Below, in pieces: positions 6,041-14,619 of a DNA stretch of 16,803 nucleotides. Each line of letters starts with the position of its first letter. The stretch's first letter is position 1. Source of the stretch: Pseudazoarcus pumilus_A (GTDB taxonomy: Bacteria > Pseudomonadota > Gammaproteobacteria > Burkholderiales > Rhodocyclaceae); assembly GCA_033837965.1 (NCBI GenBank), contig JAJLLM010000156.1, forward strand, positions 1 through 16,803, in the 5' to 3' direction. The notes below the pieces were generated by a model. It was not told the origin of the DNA, did no database searches, and saw only the letters and a list, made by a program, of their open reading frames with translations. Both the position numbers and the translations under genes were made by a program.

Positions 6041-8941
6041 TCAATCGTCGAGCGAAGCGGTTGCGCCTGCCGCGATGGCCAGCATCGCCTCGACATCGAC
6101 CTCGTCGATCTGCGAGGCGTCGAGAAAGCGCTCGGCGTAACGCCGGTGGATGTCCGACTGCAGGAACAGCCGGAACAGGTCCGGGTCAAGGTGCTGCCCC
6201 GCCACCATGCGCGCCATGATGCCCACCGACTCGGACAGGGTCTTGGGCGCCTTGTAGGGGCGATCCGCCGCGGTTAGCGCCTCGAACACGTCGGCCAGCG
6301 CCATGGTGCGCGCCAGCACGCTCATGTCCTCGCGCCGGAGGCAGCGCGGATAGCCGCGCCCGTCCATGCGCTCATGGTGGCCGCCGGCAATCTCCGGCAC
6401 CTTGCTCAGGTGCCGCGGGAAAGGCAGCCGCTCCAGCATCATGATGGTCTGGATCATGTGGTGGTTGATGATGTAGCGGTCTTCCGGCGTCAGCGTGCCG
6501 CGACGAACGCTGAGGTTGTGCAGCTCGCCGCGGTCGTACTTGTAATGCGGGACCTCCATCGCGAAACCCCACGGGTTGTCGGGCCCGAAGCGCTCGCTGT
6601 CGGGGCGCTCGATTCGGTGCCAGGGCTGATCGGCCAGCAAGGCCTCCTCAGCCGGCAACGGAACTTGCGGATACGGTGCGCGCAGCAGCGCCTCATCGCG
6701 CGAAATGCCGCGGCGATCATCCAGCGTGCGCAGCCAGGTCCGCGCGCCGATGCGGCGCAGGCGCTCGATATCGGCGTCGGCCATGGCTTCGCCCCCGAGA
6801 TTGCAGTCCGCCACGAAGGCGAACTCGGCATCCAGTTCGGCCAGGGTGTTGTCGAGGCTCGCCGCCACCGCCTGCGCATCCTCCCCGGCCAGCCGCGCTT
6901 CCAGCGCGGCGATGCGCGCATCACGCTTGAGCACTTCGAAACGCATGCGGATCTCGTGGATACGGTCGTGGATGCCTTCCAGCTTGGTGGCCTTGTCGAC
7001 GACGTACTCGGGCGTGGTGATCTTGCCGCAGTCATGCAGCCAGGCGGCGATGTGCAGCGCCTCGCGGTCATTTCCGGAGAGATTGAAATCGCGCCAGGCC
7101 TCGTCCTCGCTGGCGTGAGCGGCCTCGGCCATCATCTTGGCCAGTTCGGGCACGCGCTGGCAGTGGGAGCCGGTGTAGGGGCTCTTGGCGTCGATGGCCG
7201 CGGCGATGAGCTGGATGAAGGATTCGAGCAGATGCTTCTGCGCGTCGATCAACTCGCGCGTCTCGATGGCCACCGCCGCGCTCGCCGACAAGGCCTCGAT
7301 GAAGCCCACCCGCGCGTCACGCCGCGGCCCGTCGCCGGGCTGCAACATCGGCAGCCATACCGCCACGGCACCGACCACCGCGCCGTCACGCGTGATCAGC
7401 GGCACCGCCACGCGCAGACTGCCGTCGCCGGCCTCGGTGCGCGTCTCGCGATGCTCCAGTGCATCGGCAATGATGCCGCCGGCGGAGCGCTCCACCTCGG
7501 CCGGCAAGTCGGCTTCGCCGCGCATGCGTACGCGCTGGATGCGCGTGACGTCGGCAAGCCGATAGATCGCCCCGCCCCTGGCCCCGGCGGTTTCCAGCAC
7601 GGTGCCCAGAATGGTTTCGAGCAGCGTCCCGACGTCGCGCTCCTGCCCCAGCGCAACACTGGTATCGAGAAAGTCCTTGAGGGTCTTGCGCATGCGATCG
7701 ACCGCCAGCGAGAGCCGGTCGATCTCGCCGATGTGCGAGCGCAGCAGCGGACGTTCGGCAAAATCGAAGGCCTCGATCGCACGGGCTTCATCGGCCAGCC
7801 GGCGCAAGGAAACCACCGAACGCTGCGTCAGCCACAGGCCGAGCGGCACGCTGACGGCGAAGATCAGCAGCGCGATCAGCACCTGTTCGGCGACGATGCC
7901 ACGCGCCTCGGCAAACATCTCGTCCTCCGGGATCGCCAGCAGAGCCACGAGTTCGAGCGAGCCCACCGGTTTGAGCGGCGCACGCACCAGATGCCAGTCA
8001 CGGCTGCCGGCATGATCGGACTCGCCGGTGAGTCCGTCCCCGTCCAGCCGGAAGGCTTCTGCCAGCAGCGGGCGGGCGAGTTCGTCGACATGAGCCAGCC
8101 GGAAGCTGTCACCCACATCCGGAATCAGCATGGCCACCGGGTCGTGATGCGCCACGACCGTGCCGTCCCGGCTGACGACGGCCAGTTCGCTCGACGCGGT
8201 CATGCGCAAGGCGTCGATCTGCGCGGCAAGGTTGGCAAACTCGGCATCCAGCCCGATCACGGCACCACCGTCGGCGGCGCGGCGCGCCAGCGTCACGCCC
8301 GGCACGCGGGTGGTGAAGAACAGATAGGGGGCGGTCAGCACCGTCCGCTCGGTCAGTGATGCGTCGGCAAACCAGGGGCGCTGGCGCGGATCGAAGCGGT
8401 ACTCGGGCAGCGGCCGATGCTCCAGCAGGCGACCGTCCGGCGCGTAGAAGCGATACTCCCCGACCGCGCCGGCGTTCGATTGCGTGATGGTCTGCACCAG
8501 CAGGTCGGCTCCGGCGGGCGCGTTGAAGCGCGACGCCAGTCCGGCCGGTTCGATCGGCCGGAACAACACGAAATCACCGTCCGTGTAGCCCGCATACACC
8601 GCCTGCACGATGGGATTGCCACGCAGCACCGCGCGCGCCAGCGGCTGTTGTGCCAGACGTTCCTCCAGCGTACGGGCACGCGCCAGATCACTGAAGGACA
8701 GCAGCCGCAGCTGGTTGTCGGCGGGTTCGAAGATGCGCCCGATACGCTCATCGAGCAGCGAGGCACCCTGCTCGATGGCTTCGTTGGTGGCCGTGGCAAG
8801 CGATTCCTGTGCGCCGCGATAGGCGCTGAAGGCAAGCGCTCCGACGATGCAGGCCACCAGCAGCGTGACGCCGATGGCCACGGCGACATTCAGCGGCACA
8901 TGAATGCTGTAGGGCAGGATGCTGCGTGGAGCCGTTCTCAT
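6041..8941 (-). CDS. Membrane receptor Cache-HAMP-GAF-HD-GYP, putative c-di-GMP phosphodiesterase
   Basis: A 966-residue inner-membrane protein. A membrane helix (about 18-40) and a second one (about 352-372) bracket a periplasmic region of about 310 residues with double-Cache character (for example the block FDPRQRPWFADA at 183-194). Then come HAMP (about 373-425), GAF (about 430-562) and HD-GYP (about 565-935). Catalytic residues are present: HD at 636-637 followed by CGK, HH at 827-828, HHERMDGRGYP at 855-865, D884, and DRPYK at 893-897. Such domains usually hydrolyse c-di-GMP, and the periplasmic part would bind a small molecule. Unusual: about 160 residues are inserted between the HDxGK segment and the LTPED/HH segment. 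The ATG follows AGGTGA. Same strand as and directly upstream of the Amt fusion, but separated from it by that gene's own predicted promoter. The ligand cannot be told from the sequence. Confidence 0.92.
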   Translation of the reverse strand: MRTAPRSILPYSIHVPLNVAVAIGVTLLVACIVGALAFSAYRGAQESLATATNEAIEQGASLLDERIGRIFEPADNQLRLLSFSDLARARTLEERLAQQPLARAVLRGNPIVQAVYAGYTDGDFVLFRPIEPAGLASRFNAPAGADLLVQTITQSNAGAVGEYRFYAPDGRLLEHRPLPEYRFDPRQRPWFADASLTERTVLTAPYLFFTTRVPGVTLARRAADGGAVIGLDAEFANLAAQIDALRMTASSELAVVSRDGTVVAHHDPVAMLIPDVGDSFRLAHVDELARPLLAEAFRLDGDGLTGESDHAGSRDWHLVRAPLKPVGSLELVALLAIPEDEMFAEARGIVAEQVLIALLIFAVSVPLGLWLTQRSVVSLRRLADEARAIEAFDFAERPLLRSHIGEIDRLSLAVDRMRKTLKDFLDTSVALGQERDVGTLLETILGTVLETAGARGGAIYRLADVTRIQRVRMRGEADLPAEVERSAGGIIADALEHRETRTEAGDGSLRVAVPLITRDGAVVGAVAVWLPMLQPGDGPRRDARVGFIEALSASAAVAIETRELIDAQKHLLESFIQLIAAAIDAKSPYTGSHCQRVPELAKMMAEAAHASEDEAWRDFNLSGNDREALHIAAWLHDCGKITTPEYVVDKATKLEGIHDRIHEIRMRFEVLKRDARIAALEARLAGEDAQAVAASLDNTLAELDAEFAFVADCNLGGEAMADADIERLRRIGARTWLRTLDDRRGISRDEALLRAPYPQVPLPAEEALLADQPWHRIERPDSERFGPDNPWGFAMEVPHYKYDRGELHNLSVRRGTLTPEDRYIINHHMIQTIMMLERLPFPRHLSKVPEIAGGHHERMDGRGYPRCLRREDMSVLARTMALADVFEALTAADRPYKAPKTLSESVGIMARMVAGQHLDPDLFRLFLQSDIHRRYAERFLDASQIDEVDVEAMLAIAAGATASLDD

Positions 8942-9043
8942 TGCTCACCTCGCCTTGCCACGAATCGTGCGCCAACTCGCCGGGAATGACGAGAGACTAC
9001 TCCGGATGCTGCGCCTGCACCATACGCAAGCGCGCCAGCAGAC

Positions 9044-11542
9044 TCAAATGGCGGCGCGCAGGCTGGCGAGCGGCGGGCGGTGCAGCAATCCGCGGGTACC
9101 CAGCCAGCCGCCCAGCATTACGCCGAGCGCACCGCACAGCGTGGCGACCGTCACCGCGAGCGCATCCGGGGCGTACTCCATGCGGAAGACGAACAGGGCC
9201 ATGGCCCAGCCGATGGCGCTCGCCGCCACACCGGCGAGCACCCCTGCCACGCCGCCAAGCACCGCGAACTCCGCCACCATGGCCTGCATCAACTGCCGGT
9301 TGCGCGCCCCCAGCGTGCGCAGCACGGCCAGTTCGTGGTCGCGCTCGTCGTGCGTGGACTGCAGCGCCGCATACAGCACCACCAGCCCGGCGAGCAGCGC
9401 AAAGCCGAAGACGAACTGCACGATCAGCACCAGCTTGCCGGTGATTTCCTCGACCTGGGCCAGCACCGCCGCCACGTCGATCACCGACAGGTTGGGAAAG
9501 GCATTGATCAGGCTGGCCGTGAAGTCGTGCGCGTCTGAGGCGCTCAGGTGGAAGGCACTGACGAGACTGGTCGGGTCGCCGTCGAGCATGCCGTCGGCAG
9601 CGATGACGAAGAAATTCACGCGCATCGAATCCCATTCGAGCTTGCGCACGCTCGTGATCGGCCCCTCGACCAGCCGCCCGGCGATGTCGTAGCGCAGCAC
9701 GTCACCCAGTTTCAGCCCGAGCGTGCGCATCAGCCCCTGTTCGACCGACCACTGCGGCTCAGCAGATTCGCCATGCCAGCGGCCCTCGGTGATCGAGATG
9801 CCCTCGGCCAGCCGGCTGCCCTGACTGAGATTGAACTCCCGCGTGGCCAGCCGCTGTGCGCGGTCGTCGGCGTAGCTTTCCGGGTCGACAGCCTCGCCGT
9901 TGATCGCGACCAGCCGGCCGCGAATCATCGGCAGGATCTCCGGCGCCTCCAGCCCCGCCGCGACAAAGTACTGCGCGACCGCCTCCTGCTGGTCCGGCTG
10001 GATGTTGATGACGAAACGGTTGGGCGCATCGGCCGGGGTCTTCTGCTGCCAGTTCTCGATCAGGTCACCGCGCACCAGCGTGAGCAGCAGCAGCGCCGCA
10101 ATGCCCAAGCCGAGGGCCGTCACCTGGATCACGCTGGCCGCCATGCGCCGGTTCAAGGCGGCCAGCCCGTAGCGCCAGCCCCCTCCGGCCAGGCCACCCC
10201 GCCCGCGCAGGCGTCCGAGCAATCGCAACACCGCCCACGCGGCCAGCGCAAAACCGCCCAGGGCCAGCGCGAAACCGGCAGCAATGAAGACGCCCAGACG
10301 AAGGTCACCGGCGATCCACAGGATCAGGCCGAACAGCACCAGCGCACCGGCCAGCCAGGCCGAACCGCTCGCCGGTTCCAGCCCGCCGAGTTCGCGTCGC
10401 AACACGCGCAGCGTCGGCACGCGGCGCAGGCGCAGCAGTTGGGGCAGCACGAAGCCGACCAGCAAGGCCATGCCGACGGCAATGCCGTGTGCCAGCGGCA
10501 GCAGTGAGGGGGCCGGCAGGCGCAGTTGCAGCAGCGAGGTCAGCAGCCCGCCGAGCGTGGCCTGCACCAACCAGCCCAGCGCAGCACCGGCCACGGCCGC
10601 CAGCGCGCCGAACAGCACGAACTCGCCGACGAAGGTGAGCAGCACGCGCGACTGACTGGCGCCGAGGCAACGCATCACGGCACAGGCATCGAGGTGCCGG
10701 CGCATGAAACGGCGCGCCGACAGCCCCACCGCCACCGCCGCAAGGATGACCGCCAGCAGGGCCGCCAGGCGCAGGAAGCGTTGCGCCTGATCGAGCGCGG
10801 AGCGCACTTCCGGGCGGGCGTTCTCGATGGTTTCGAGCTTCTGACCGCGGCCCAGACGCGGTGTGATCCAGCGCTCGAAGGCGTCCACCGCAGCGGCATC
10901 GCCCGCCACATGCAGCCGATACATGGCGCGGCTGCCGGTAACGATCAGGCCGCTGTCTGCCAGATCGGCCAGATTGAAGATGGCGCGCGGCAGCAGGCTG
11001 AAGAAGTTGGCGCCACGATCGGATTCGAAGCTGACCATGCCGGCGAGGCGGAATTCGAGCCGGCCTAGGCCGATAAGATCGCCGGTGCGCACACCCAGGC
11101 TGGCGTAGAGGCGCTCGTCCAGCCACACCTCGCCGCGCGCAGGAATACCGGCCGCCGGTGCATCAGGCTGGTTCGGACCCGGCGCCACGCGCACCACGCC
11201 GCGCAGCGGGTAGCCCTCGCCGACGACCTTGACGCCGGCCAGCTCCGCCGCATCTTCGGTACTCGCCATGCTGGTGAACAGCACCGTCTCGGTGAGTGCC
11301 AGACCGCGTGTGAGCGCCTCCTGCCGCACGCTGTCGTCCCACGGCCGGTCGGCAGCCAGCAGCAGATCGCCGCCGAGCAGCTGGTTGGCTTCGCGGTCAA
11401 GCCCGTGCGCGACGCGGTCGGCGAGAAAGCCGACGCTGGTAAGGCTGGCCACCGCGATGACGATGGCCAGCCCGAGCAGATGCAACTCGCCCGCACGCAG
11501 GTCGCGCAGCATCATGCGGAGGGCCAGTCGCAAGGTATTCAT
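9044..11542 (-). CDS. ABC transporter permease, YbbP/FtsX-like
   Basis: An 832-residue inner-membrane protein with about ten membrane helices. One is near the N-terminus (about 20-42), followed by a large periplasmic domain (about 43-255). Helices follow at about 255-277, 303-328, 350-372, 394-440 and 470-492, then a second periplasmic domain (about 495-700) and a last group of three helices (about 700-816). Two FtsX-type halves are visible through the repeated R-x-LGA turn, RCLGASQSRV (291-300) and RTLGARNRQ (742-750), each followed by an (E)FVLFG/(E)FAVLG helix. Length and plan fit the YbbP permease family, whose partner is a LolD-like ATPase (YbbA); the substrate is not settled. No ATPase gene is in the window. 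It starts 32 nt after the stop of the M20 gene with only a weak ribosome site, so the two are probably transcribed together. Confidence 0.88.
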   Translation of the reverse strand: MNTLRLALRMMLRDLRAGELHLLGLAIVIAVASLTSVGFLADRVAHGLDREANQLLGGDLLLAADRPWDDSVRQEALTRGLALTETVLFTSMASTEDAAELAGVKVVGEGYPLRGVVRVAPGPNQPDAPAAGIPARGEVWLDERLYASLGVRTGDLIGLGRLEFRLAGMVSFESDRGANFFSLLPRAIFNLADLADSGLIVTGSRAMYRLHVAGDAAAVDAFERWITPRLGRGQKLETIENARPEVRSALDQAQRFLRLAALLAVILAAVAVGLSARRFMRRHLDACAVMRCLGASQSRVLLTFVGEFVLFGALAAVAGAALGWLVQATLGGLLTSLLQLRLPAPSLLPLAHGIAVGMALLVGFVLPQLLRLRRVPTLRVLRRELGGLEPASGSAWLAGALVLFGLILWIAGDLRLGVFIAAGFALALGGFALAAWAVLRLLGRLRGRGGLAGGGWRYGLAALNRRMAASVIQVTALGLGIAALLLLTLVRGDLIENWQQKTPADAPNRFVINIQPDQQEAVAQYFVAAGLEAPEILPMIRGRLVAINGEAVDPESYADDRAQRLATREFNLSQGSRLAEGISITEGRWHGESAEPQWSVEQGLMRTLGLKLGDVLRYDIAGRLVEGPITSVRKLEWDSMRVNFFVIAADGMLDGDPTSLVSAFHLSASDAHDFTASLINAFPNLSVIDVAAVLAQVEEITGKLVLIVQFVFGFALLAGLVVLYAALQSTHDERDHELAVLRTLGARNRQLMQAMVAEFAVLGGVAGVLAGVAASAIGWAMALFVFRMEYAPDALAVTVATLCGALGVMLGGWLGTRGLLHRPPLASLRAAI

Positions 11543-11574
11543 GGAGTCTTACGACCGGGCTGCACGGGATCGGT

Positions 11575-12744
11575 TCAGGCGACCGCCAGCAGGCGGCGGG
11601 CCAGCTCGACCCAGTAGCCGGCACCGACCGGGATCAGCTCGTCGTTGAAGTCGTAGCGCGGGTTATGCAGCAGGCAACCGCCCTCCCCCGGCCCGTTGCC
11701 GAGCCACACGTAGCAGCCCGGCTTCTCGCGCAGGAAGAAGGCGAAATCCTCCGAGCCCATGCTCGGGCGCATGGTCGTGGTGACCTGATCGGCGCCGACC
11801 AGCGCACGCGCCACGTCGGCACACAGGGCGGCCTCGGCCGAGCTGTTGACGGTGGCCGGGTAGCCTGCACGGTAGTTCAGGGCGACCTTCACGCCGTGCG
11901 CGGCACCGATGCCGTCGCAGATTTCCTGCATGCGCCGGCGTACCGTCTCGCGCACTTCCTCGCGGAAGGTACGCACCGTGCCGGCCATCTCGACGCGGTC
12001 GGGAATCACGTTCTGCGCCTTGCCGGCCTGGAAGATGGTGGTCGACACCACGGCCGCGTCGAGCGGGTCCACGGTGCGCGCGGCAATAGTCTGGAAAGCC
12101 TGCACCACGGCGGCCGCGGCGACCACCGGATCGATGCCCAGATGCGGCATCGCGGCGTGGCAGCCGACGCCGGTGACCTCGATGTCGAAGCGGTCGGCCG
12201 CCGCCATCACCGGACCGTCGTGCACCGCAAAGTGGCCAGCTTCCATGCCCGGCCAGTTGTGCAGGCCGAAGATGGCATCCATCGGAAAGCGCTCGAAGAT
12301 GCCGTCATCGATCATGGCCTTGGCCCCGGCCATGCCTTCCTCGGCCGGCTGGAAGACGAAATACACCGTGCCGTCGAACTCCGGCCGCTTCGCCAGCGCC
12401 TCGGCAGCGGCCAGCAGCATGGTGGTGTGGCCGTCGTGCCCGCAGGCGTGCATGCAGCCCTCGTGGGTGGAGCGATGCGCGAAGTCGTTGTGCTCCTGCA
12501 TTGGCAGCGCATCCATGTCGGCGCGCAGGCCGATGGCGCGCGTGCCGCTGCCGGCGCGCAGCACGCCGACCACGCCGGTGCCACCGATGCCGCGGTGCGT
12601 CTCGATGCCCAGCGCTTCCAGATGCCGCGCCACGAGGTCGGCGGTGCGATGCTCGGCATAGGCCAGTTCGGGATGCGCGTGGATGTCACGACGGATTTGG
12701 GCGTAGCGGGGCTGATCGCCACGCAGCGCTTCGATGACAGTCAT
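11575..12744 (-). CDS. M20 family amidohydrolase (hippurate hydrolase / N-acyl amino acid hydrolase type)
   Basis: A cytoplasmic metallopeptidase-like enzyme of about 389 residues that would cleave an N-acyl or N-aryl amino acid such as hippurate; the exact substrate cannot be read. Seen: the metal-binding block CMHACGHDGHTTM (C101, H103), FQPAEEG with general base E135 and metal ligand E136, H162 in LHNWP, GCHAAMPH in the dimerisation domain (195-201), SEDFAFF (331-337) and H360 in the C-terminal LLHNP. These are the M20D ligands known from plant ILL2 and related enzymes. The frame stays open further upstream, but the ATG at 12744 sits 5 nt after a perfect GGAGG and matches the family's usual N-terminus, whereas the extension is Arg/Pro-rich and family-foreign. 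It lies between the ankyrin gene (64 nt upstream, with a possible weak terminator) and the permease (32 nt downstream). Confidence 0.94.
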   Translation of the reverse strand: MTVIEALRGDQPRYAQIRRDIHAHPELAYAEHRTADLVARHLEALGIETHRGIGGTGVVGVLRAGSGTRAIGLRADMDALPMQEHNDFAHRSTHEGCMHACGHDGHTTMLLAAAEALAKRPEFDGTVYFVFQPAEEGMAGAKAMIDDGIFERFPMDAIFGLHNWPGMEAGHFAVHDGPVMAAADRFDIEVTGVGCHAAMPHLGIDPVVAAAAVVQAFQTIAARTVDPLDAAVVSTTIFQAGKAQNVIPDRVEMAGTVRTFREEVRETVRRRMQEICDGIGAAHGVKVALNYRAGYPATVNSSAEAALCADVARALVGADQVTTTMRPSMGSEDFAFFLREKPGCYVWLGNGPGEGGCLLHNPRYDFNDELIPVGAGYWVELARRLLAVA

Positions 12745-12749
12745 GGAAA

Positions 12750-12754
12750 CCTCC
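12750..12754 (-). promoter_or_regulatory. Ribosome binding site deciding the M20 start
   Basis: Perfect GGAGG on the - strand, 5 nt before the ATG at 12744. It settles the start against a 80-residue longer open frame reaching 12984. Confidence 0.85.
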
Positions 12755-12767
12755 GGAAACGATGAAA

Positions 12768-12790
12768 CGGCGGCCCGACAGCAGCCGCCG
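12768..12790 (-). terminator. Possible weak terminator after the ankyrin gene
   Basis: Stem CGGCGGC/GCCGCCG (12768-12774 and 12784-12790) with a 9-nt loop, followed on the - strand by TTTCATCGTTT. It lies in the 64-nt gap between the ankyrin gene's stop and the M20 gene's ribosome site and would end the mltG-to-ankyrin operon. The stem is short and the T-run is broken, so it may be chance in GC-rich DNA. Confidence 0.33.
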
Positions 12791-12808
12791 GGTGCAGCGA
12801 CGGTTGCG

Positions 12809-13474
12809 TTAGGGCTTGGCCGAACGGGCGGCGATGGCGTCGCGCACCATGCCGGCGATGACGGTGTGACCGTTCTCCTCGGCCCAGCTTGCGGCGGTAT
12901 AGCCGCGATCGCTCTCGCGGGTGAGATCGGCGTCGGTCTGGAGCAGGCGGCGGACCACCTCGATGTGACCGTTGCGCGCGGCAAACATCAGCGCGGTGCC
13001 ACCATTGGGTGCTTCGGCATTGACGTTGGAACCGGCCCGGATGAGCAGATCGACGACCTCCGCATGCCCCTCGAACGCGGCATACATCAACGGCGTCCAG
13101 CCCTCGTGATCGACCTCGGCGCCGGCATTGAGCAGGCGCAGCACGATGTCGTGGTTGCCGCGCAGCGCGGCCAGCATGATGGCCGAGTCACCGGCCTCGT
13201 TGCGGTAGGAGATGCGCGCGCCACGGGTGACCAGCAACTCCACCACGGCCGGGTGGTTCTCGCGTGCGGCGATGATCAGCAGGCTGTTGTTGAAGGCGTC
13301 CACGGTATCGGGGTCGATGCCGCGATCAAGCAGCGTGGACAGCTGACTGACACGCCCCAGGCGGGCGGCGTCGAGCGAATCCTCGTAACTGCCGGCAATC
13401 GCGCCGCTGCTGCCGAGCAGCAGGCTGGCGGCCAGCACGAGGCCGAAGCGTTTAGTGCGCGAGGGGTTCTGCAT
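12809..13474 (-). CDS. Secreted ankyrin-repeat protein
   Basis: A 221-residue protein with a Sec signal peptide: basic SRTKR, a hydrophobic core (about 10-20) and a likely cut after AIA near residue 27. The rest is about six ankyrin repeats: roughly 30-60, 61-93, 94-122, 124-155, 157-189 and 190-215, with typical turns such as GWTPLMYAAFEGHAEVV and GGTALMFAARNGHIEVV. The repeat in the middle (94-122) is shorter than the usual 33 residues. Ankyrin arrays bind other proteins; the periplasmic partner is unknown. The ATG at 13474 is preferred because it opens directly into the signal peptide, and the gene then overlaps the end of tatD by 23 nt, which suggests coupled translation. Ankyrin proteins at this place are, to my knowledge, seen in related betaproteobacteria, but no function is established. 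Confidence 0.87.
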   Translation of the reverse strand: MQNPSRTKRFGLVLAASLLLGSSGAIAGSYEDSLDAARLGRVSQLSTLLDRGIDPDTVDAFNNSLLIIAARENHPAVVELLVTRGARISYRNEAGDSAIMLAALRGNHDIVLRLLNAGAEVDHEGWTPLMYAAFEGHAEVVDLLIRAGSNVNAEAPNGGTALMFAARNGHIEVVRRLLQTDADLTRESDRGYTAASWAEENGHTVIAGMVRDAIAARSAKP

Positions 13475-14231
13475 GGGTGAATAACCTGAAAAAGTTGTCG
13501 CGGGTTGCGTTGGCGATGCGTTCGACCGGCTCGTCGCGCAAACGTGCGATTTCCTCGGCCACATGCACCACCCAGGCGGGCTCGTTGGTGCGCCCGCGAT
13601 GCGGCACGGGCGCGAGGTACGGTGAATCGGTCTCGATCAGCATGCGATCGAGCGGCACCATGCGCGCCACTTCCTTCAGTTCAAGCGCATTCTTGAAGGT
13701 GACGATGCCGGAAAACGAAATATAGAAGCCCAGCTCCAGCGCCGCCTCGGCCACCTCACGCGTCTCGGTGAAGCAGTGCATCACCCCGCCGACCTCGTCG
13801 GCGCGCTCCTCTCGCATCAGGCGCAGGGTGTCGGCCGCCGACGAACGCGTGTGGATGACCAGCGGCTTGCCGGTCTCGCGCGCGGCGCGGATGTGGGTAC
13901 GAAAGCGCTCGCGCTGCCACTCCGGCTCGTCCTTGTGCCAGTGGTAGTCGAGCCCGGTTTCGCCGATGGCGACCACCTTGGGGTGATCGGCCAGCGTCAC
14001 CAGACGCGCCACGTCGGGCTCGTCCACGTCGAGGTTGTCAGGGTGCACGCCGACCGTGGCGTAGAAGCCTTCATGCCGCTCGGCCACCGCCAGCACACGA
14101 GGGAAATTCTCCAGCGTCACGGAAATGCACAGCGCCTGACGCACATCGTTGGCCTGCATGGCCTTGACGATGTCGTCCTCGCGTTCGGCGAGTTCGGGGA
14201 AATCCAGATGGCAGTGGGAATCGACAAACAT
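13452..14231 (-). CDS. tatD: TatD-family metal-dependent deoxyribonuclease
   Basis: A cytoplasmic TIM-barrel hydrolase of 259 residues, the usual size for the family. E. coli TatD and YcfH-type members are metal-dependent DNases. Metal ligands seen: HxH in SHCHLD (H6, H8), E91 in IGETGLD, H127 in VIHTRS, H152 in MHCF, and D202 in ETDSPYLAP. All are intact. The open frame continues upstream, but the ATG at 14231 gives the family-standard MxVDSHCHL start; no strong ribosome site is visible before it. It starts 22 nt after the pilZ stop, and its last 23 nt overlap the ankyrin gene. The pilZ-tatD order is the same as in Pseudomonas and marks it as the YcfH-type member of the tmk-holB operon. Confidence 0.94.
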   Translation of the reverse strand: MFVDSHCHLDFPELAEREDDIVKAMQANDVRQALCISVTLENFPRVLAVAERHEGFYATVGVHPDNLDVDEPDVARLVTLADHPKVVAIGETGLDYHWHKDEPEWQRERFRTHIRAARETGKPLVIHTRSSAADTLRLMREERADEVGGVMHCFTETREVAEAALELGFYISFSGIVTFKNALELKEVARMVPLDRMLIETDSPYLAPVPHRGRTNEPAWVVHVAEEIARLRDEPVERIANATRDNFFRLFTHAEPLAH

Positions 14232-14253
14232 CGGGTACCGCAGAAAAGAAGGC

Positions 14254-14619
14254 TCAGAGGGTATGCGTCGGGCGGTTGGAGCCGACCAGGCCGGCCAGCA
14301 CGGTCTCGATGCGGCTGCGCAGCCCCTTGCCGGCCTCGTCGCCCGCAAAGTGCAGGCCCACGCCCTGGGTCTTGCCGCCCAGCGCGCCGGCCGGCGTGAC
14401 CCACGCCACAGTAGCCGCCACGGCATGCTTGGTTGGATCGTCCATCAACTGCAGCAGCACGAAGACCTCGTCACCGATCTTGTAGCTCTTGGGCGTCGGC
14501 ACGAAGATGCCGCCGTTGCTGAAGAACGGGATGTAGGCCGCGTACAGCGCCGACTTCGAGTTGATGTTCATCGACAGGACGCTGGGGCGCACGCCCCCGG
14601 GGATTGCCTGTTCGCTCAT
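14254..14619 (-). CDS. pilZ: Type IV pilus assembly protein PilZ
   Basis: A 121-residue cytoplasmic single-domain PilZ protein, the founding type that acts with FimX and PilB in type IV pilus assembly. The gene follows holB and precedes tatD as in Pseudomonas aeruginosa. Seen: a beta-rich core with YIPFFSNGGIFVPT (29-42), GDEVFVLLQL (49-58) and GVGLHFAG (86-93). The c-di-GMP-binding RxxxR and (D/N)xSxxG motifs of receptor PilZ domains are absent, as expected for this subgroup, so direct c-di-GMP binding is unlikely. Its ATG overlaps the holB stop (ATGA), with GGAGCAAGG upstream. Confidence 0.93.
   Translation of the reverse strand: MSEQAIPGGVRPSVLSMNINSKSALYAAYIPFFSNGGIFVPTPKSYKIGDEVFVLLQLMDDPTKHAVAATVAWVTPAGALGGKTQGVGLHFAGDEAGKGLRSRIETVLAGLVGSNRPTHTL

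Noticed and set aside
2220..6140. 1306-codon open frame on the + strand opposite the Amt-GGDEF-EAL gene
   Set aside because: It is the antisense shadow of a GC-rich gene. Its translation is rich in His, Arg, Gln and Ala with no recognisable domain, whereas the - strand frame has a complete domain chain.
6374..8359. 661-codon + strand open frame, with similar ones at 9548-10507 and 11665-12765
   Set aside because: Same cause: antisense shadows of the HD-GYP, permease and M20 genes, low complexity and without domains or ribosome sites.
8942..9043. Promoter for the HD-GYP gene in the 102-bp gap
   Set aside because: I looked for sigma-70 and sigma-54 elements on the - strand and found none with proper spacing. 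Only the ribosome site is clear.
12745..12984. N-terminal extension of the M20 gene to 12984
   Set aside because: It lies inside the ankyrin gene, is Arg/Pro/Ala-rich, and a perfect ribosome site precedes the internal ATG at 12744.
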